Shown: one piece after another, positions 60,516 to 64,000 of the stretch
How positions within the stretch are numbered: position 1 is the stretch's first letter
Layout: the number at the start of each line of letters is the position of its first letter
NCBI GenBank assembly: GCA_905221605.1
Contig: CAJNDS010002178.1
Location: forward strand, 222,783 to 286,782
Direction of reading: 5' to 3'
Source of the DNA: Symbiodinium natans
Taxonomy: Eukaryota > Sar > Dinophyceae > Suessiales > Symbiodiniaceae
DNA length: 64,000 bases
Position numbers and translations under genes: made by a program
Notes under the pieces: model-generated
What the model was told of the DNA's origin: nothing
Databases searched by the model: none
Seen by the model: only the letters and a program-made list of their open reading frames with translations

Positions 60516-62310
60516 AAAACCATCGATTTCAATACTAAAAAATTGCACTTTCCATTGCGGGCCAGGGCAGATCCTGGGCCCCTTTCTTTAGAGGGCTTCT
60601 TTCTTTAGAGGGCTTTTCAATTCTAGGGGGCCTGTTGAAGCCTTTTGGTGGCTGGCTCTTGGGCTTCGTGGGTGCTTTCTGGCACTCTTGTGGCTCCTTT
60701 GGGGCAAAACGTTTCTGATTTTTATTAAGATATCCACTACAGCAGAGAATACAAAAGCAACGAGAGAACAAGAAGCGTTCTTGTACACAGCGGCGCCACG
60801 GAGCGCAGTGACAACGAGCGATGGCGCCGCGGCCCCGAGCGCGGAATCGGTGACCCCAGCCGGGCCTACTCGGGGTGCCCAAAACCATCGATTTCTGTAC
60901 TAAAAAACATTTTTCATTGCGGGCCCGGGCAAATCCTGGAGGTCCTCTTTTAGGAGGCCTTTTGAAGCTTTTTGGTGGCTCTTGGGATGATTTTTATTAA
61001 GATATCCACTACAGCAGAGAATATAAAAGCAACGAGAGAACAAGAAGCGTTCTTGTACACAGCGGCGCCACGGAGCGCAGTGACAACGAGCGATGGCGCC
61101 GCGGCCCCGAGCGCGGAATCGGTGCTCCCAGCCGGGCCTACTCGGGCGTAAAAACACAACGTATAAGCAGAGCCCCCTGCTTTACTTTTCGTTGTGACCA
61201 ACACCATCGATTTGGGTGCTAAAAATAGCATTTTTCATTGCGGACCCGAGCTCATCCTGGAGGTCCCCTTCTTCTTAGGGGGCCTTTTGAAGCTTTTTGG
61301 TGGCTCTTGGGGCCTTGTGGGTGCTTTCTGGTACTCTTGTGGCCCTTTTAAAATTTTGAGGTAAAACGTTTATGATTTATATTAAAATATCCACTACAGC
61401 AGAGAATACAAAAGCAACGAGAGAACAAGAAGCGTTCTTGTACACAGCGGCGCCACGGAGCGCAGTGACAACGAGCGATGGCGCCGCGGCCCCGAGCGCG
61501 GAATCGGTGCTCCCAGCCGGGCCTACTCGGGCGTAAAAACACAACGTATAAGCAGACACCCCCAGCTTTACTTTCCGTTGTGACCAACACCATCGATTTC
61601 TGTACTAAAAAAAGCATTTTTCTTTGCGGGCCCGAGCAAATCCTGGAGGTCCCCTTCTTCTAGGGGGCCTGTTGAAGCCTTTTCGTGGCTCTTGGGGCCT
61701 CGTGGGTGCTTTCTGGCACTCTTGGCCCTTTTGGGGTAAAACATTTCTGATTTTATTCAGATATCCACTACAGCAGAGAACACAAAAGCAACGAGAGAAC
61801 AAGAAGCCTTCCTGTACACAGCGGCGCCACGGAGCGCAGTGACAACGAGCGATGGCGCCGTGGCCCCGAGCGCGGAATCGGTGCTCCCAGCCGGGCCTAC
61901 TCGGGGTGCCCAAAACCATCGATTTCTGTACTAAAAAACATTTTTCATTGCGGGCCCGGGCTAATCCTGGAGGTCCTTTTTTTGGGGGGCCTTTTGAAGC
62001 CTTTTGGTGGGCCTTTTGAAGCCTTTTGGTGGCTCTTGGGGCCTCGTGGATGCTCTCTGAAACGTTTCTGATTTTTATTCAGATATCCACTAGGGCAGAG
62101 AATACAAAAGCAGCGAGAGAACAAGAAGCGTTCTTGTACACAGCGGCGCCACGGAGCGCAGTGACAACGAGCGATGGCGTGCTCCCAGCCGGGCCTACTC
62201 GGGCGTGAAAACACAACATATAAGCAGACTGTTGCCCCCTGCTTTACTTTTCCTTTTGATTTATATTAAAACAACCCACAACTACAGCAGAGAATACAAA
62301 GCAACGAGAG
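60516..62310. repeat. Multi-copy element, five copies plus a fragment
   Basis: The core AGATATCCACTACAGCAGAG, then AACAAGAAGCGTTCTTGTAC, GCGGCGCCACGGAGCGCAGT and CCGGGCCTACTCGGG recurs at about 60728, 60999, 61387, 61761 and 62080, with a truncated copy near 62272. Spacing is 270-390 bp because a second module (ACCATCGATTTCTGTACTAA ... GAGGCCTTTTGAAGC) varies. Minus-strand frames up to 117 codons run through it, but copies differ by frameshifts. AATAAAAATC on the minus strand could be a polyadenylation-like end. Confidence 0.85.
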
Positions 62311-62337
62311 AGCTATCAAAAAAACCCTAAACCCTAA

Positions 62338-62720
62338 TAGAGTAAGGTTTGGGTGGTCTTGGGGTGGGGTTTTAGCTTTCGCGCGACGCGCCGCCCACGA
62401 CCCCTTGGGTCGAGGCGCGTCGCTTCAGTGGAAAAACCCTAAACCCTAAACCCTAAACCCTAAACCCTAAACCCTAAACCCTAAACCCTAAACCCTAAAC
62501 CCTAAACCCTAAACCCTAAACCCTAAACCCTAAACCCTAAACCCTAAACCCTAAACCCTAAACCCTAAACCTAAACCCTAAGCCCTAAGCCCTACAACCC
62601 TACAACCCTGCAACCCTGCAACCCTGCAACCCACAACCCTGCAACCCTACAACCCAACAACCCCAAAATCCGACACCCCAAAAGCCCCAAAATCCGAAAC
62701 CCTGTGGCCCGAAACCCTAA
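62338..62720 (-). repeat. C-rich telomeric tract and variants
   Basis: Ordinary heptamers 62436-62578, then ACAACCCTGCAACCC variants to about 62650 and scattered words to 62720. A GC-rich inverted repeat (GCGCGACGCGCC / GAGGCGCGTCGC) precedes it at 62380-62424. Confidence 0.9.
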
Positions 62721-62937
62721 ACCCTAAACCAATAAGGCCTGGACCCCGATGCCTCTAGATTCCTGCAATCCTACCCCCTTAAAATCTGAACCCGAAACCC
62801 CTAAGACCTTACAACCCTAAAGCCCGAGTCCTGACCCTCTAAAACTACTCTCAGCCCTAAGCCCTAAAGCCCGAAACCTGAAACTCTTAACGCCAGAGCC
62901 CCAAAGACCCGAACCTCAAAGCCAGAGCCCAAGCCTA

Positions 62938-63052
62938 CACCCTAAACCCTAAACCCTGAACCCTGAACCCTAAACCCTAAACGCTAAACCCTAAACCCTA
63001 GACCCTAAACCCTAAACCCTAAACCCTACACCCTAAACCCTAAACCCTAACC
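62938..63052 (-). repeat. C-rich telomeric tract
   Basis: About 16 heptamers with single-base variants. Confidence 0.95.
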
Positions 63053-63194
63053 TCCCCGAGCCCTAAAGAACTTTGGACTTTCGCCCCCGCGCTCGCGGAG
63101 GAGCAACCCAGACCAAGTGATGATGGGTATGGGCTGCGAGGGAGGGGAGGCAGTGGCTGCAAGCGATCGGGTTGACTGGGGGTTCAGATTTCAG

Positions 63195-63488
63195 GGTTTG
63201 GGTTTAGGGTTTAGGGTTTGGGGTTTCGGGTTTAGGGTTTGGGGTTTAGGGTTTTAAGATGCAGGGTTTAGGGTTGAAGCCCTGAAGCCCTGAAGCCCTA
63301 GAGCCTGTCCTTTGTCCTTGCCTTGGTTGCGTCTGGGATGGTGGCCCGAAGTTTTCATGCTTGATCCGTGAGGTAGGGTTTAGGGTTTAGGGTTTAGGGT
63401 TTAGGGTTTAGGGTTTAGGGTTTAGGGTTTAGGGTTAGGGTTTAGGGTTAGGGTTTAGGGTTTAGGATCTAGGTTTTAGGGTTTTGGT
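63195..63488 (+). repeat. G-rich telomeric tracts
   Basis: 63195-63275 and 63373-63488, with TTAGGG hexamer slips at about 63434 and 63448. Confidence 0.95.
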
Positions 63489-63559
63489 AGTTCGGGGCTA
63501 AAGATGAGCGTAGCATCCACAAATGCTTCTGCAACCTTGGGATTAGCCATCCAGCGCTG

Positions 63560-64000
63560 CCTCGGCACATTTCTTCCCCAAAACCCCCAAACCCTAAAAC
63601 CCTAAACGCGAAACCCTAAGCCCTAAACCCTAAGCCCTAAACCCTAAACCCGAAACACGAAGCCCTAAGCCCTAAACCGCTTAGCCCGAACCCTGGGCGC
63701 CTTGTGCTTTTCTGAGGAACAAGATAAGGAAGCTTCTAGGTATGTAGAGCTCGGCCATACTTTCATAAGCCTCAAACGCCCAACACCTCGGTTTAGGGTT
63801 TAGGGTTTGGGGTTTAGGGTTTAGGGTTTAGGGTTTAGGGGTACCCTCAAGCCAAAGGCCCCCCCTAAATCCCTGAGGCCCAATGAAAACCAGCCCCCAC
63901 ACTCGTCCCAAACCCACACTCGCCCTAAACCCACACTGAAGCAAGCCCTAACTTAAACCCTGAACCCTAAACCCTGAACCCTAAACCCTAAACCCTAAAC
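63560..64000. repeat. Mixed telomeric tracts at right edge
   Basis: C-rich 63580-63670, G-rich 63790-63842, C-rich 63955-64000. The mixture of orientations argues against this being a chromosome end. Confidence 0.9.

Noticed and set aside
60535-62214. Repeated minus-strand frames (CAPWRRCVQERFLFS) as a gene family
   Set aside because: The five copies differ by frameshifts and module losses, as expected of a non-coding repeat.
63560-64000. Right edge as a true telomere
   Set aside because: Tracts are short, carry variants and alternate in orientation; a chromosome end should be one long uniform array.

Overview
The window looks like nuclear DNA from a dinoflagellate, most likely a Symbiodiniaceae-type alga. 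Three things point there. There are dozens of short plant/alveolate-type telomeric tracts (TTTAGGG/CCCTAAA) in both orientations. The coding signal is split into short exons with GT-AG or GC-AG boundaries. A tandemly duplicated exon encodes WTVQRGGS / VDQDNNLVVAG beta-propeller repeats, a style I know from Symbiodinium proteins. There are no bacterial-type operons, rRNA, tRNA or CRISPR arrays. A 100-base N run (58811-58910) marks a scaffold gap. All exon models are my own reading of frames and splice-like sites; nothing has been tested against transcripts or databases.

Layout. (1) 1-909, minus strand: an exon running off the left edge. (2) 2963-8506: two 2.7-2.9 kb tandem units made of nested 51-bp and 174-bp repeats. 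(3) 8.5-13.5 kb: mostly non-coding, with an inverted repeat, a 160-bp GT microsatellite and a strong hairpin. (4) 13563-17420: a secreted beta-propeller (SBBP-like) gene with a signal-peptide exon and seven tandem copies of one exon, six of them 147 nt and in phase 0, the last truncated; one intron holds a 318-bp insertion with an 8-bp target duplication. (5) 17.75-40.4 kb: a mosaic of coding-like exons separated by telomeric-repeat tracts. It includes Ser/Thr-rich stalk exons, membrane-helix exons, Cys-rich exons, a LamG-like exon, a two-exon gene end, helical-repeat exons and a multi-exon FkbM-like methyltransferase gene. (6) 40.4-54.7 kb: a GC-richer block with few telomeric tracts, several hypothetical frames and an 857-bp tandem duplication. 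(7) 54.8-64 kb: dense, partly degenerate telomeric tracts with small exons between them, then a TTTAGGA array, a multi-copy element at 60.5-62.3 kb and more telomeric DNA to the right edge.

Main observation. In regions 5 and 7 the telomeric tracts repeatedly lie inside introns. The clearest case is an 89-nt intron (28459-28547) that is GTAAG, a run of CCCTAAA, then TTGCAG, with matching reading phase on both sides. In the FkbM-like gene several phase-compatible introns each carry a telomeric tract. In several places the tract itself supplies the splice dinucleotides: TTTTAG or CTAAAG ahead of an exon, or G|GTTTAGG after one. This suggests that telomeric repeats are a recurrent intron-forming or intron-filling material here.
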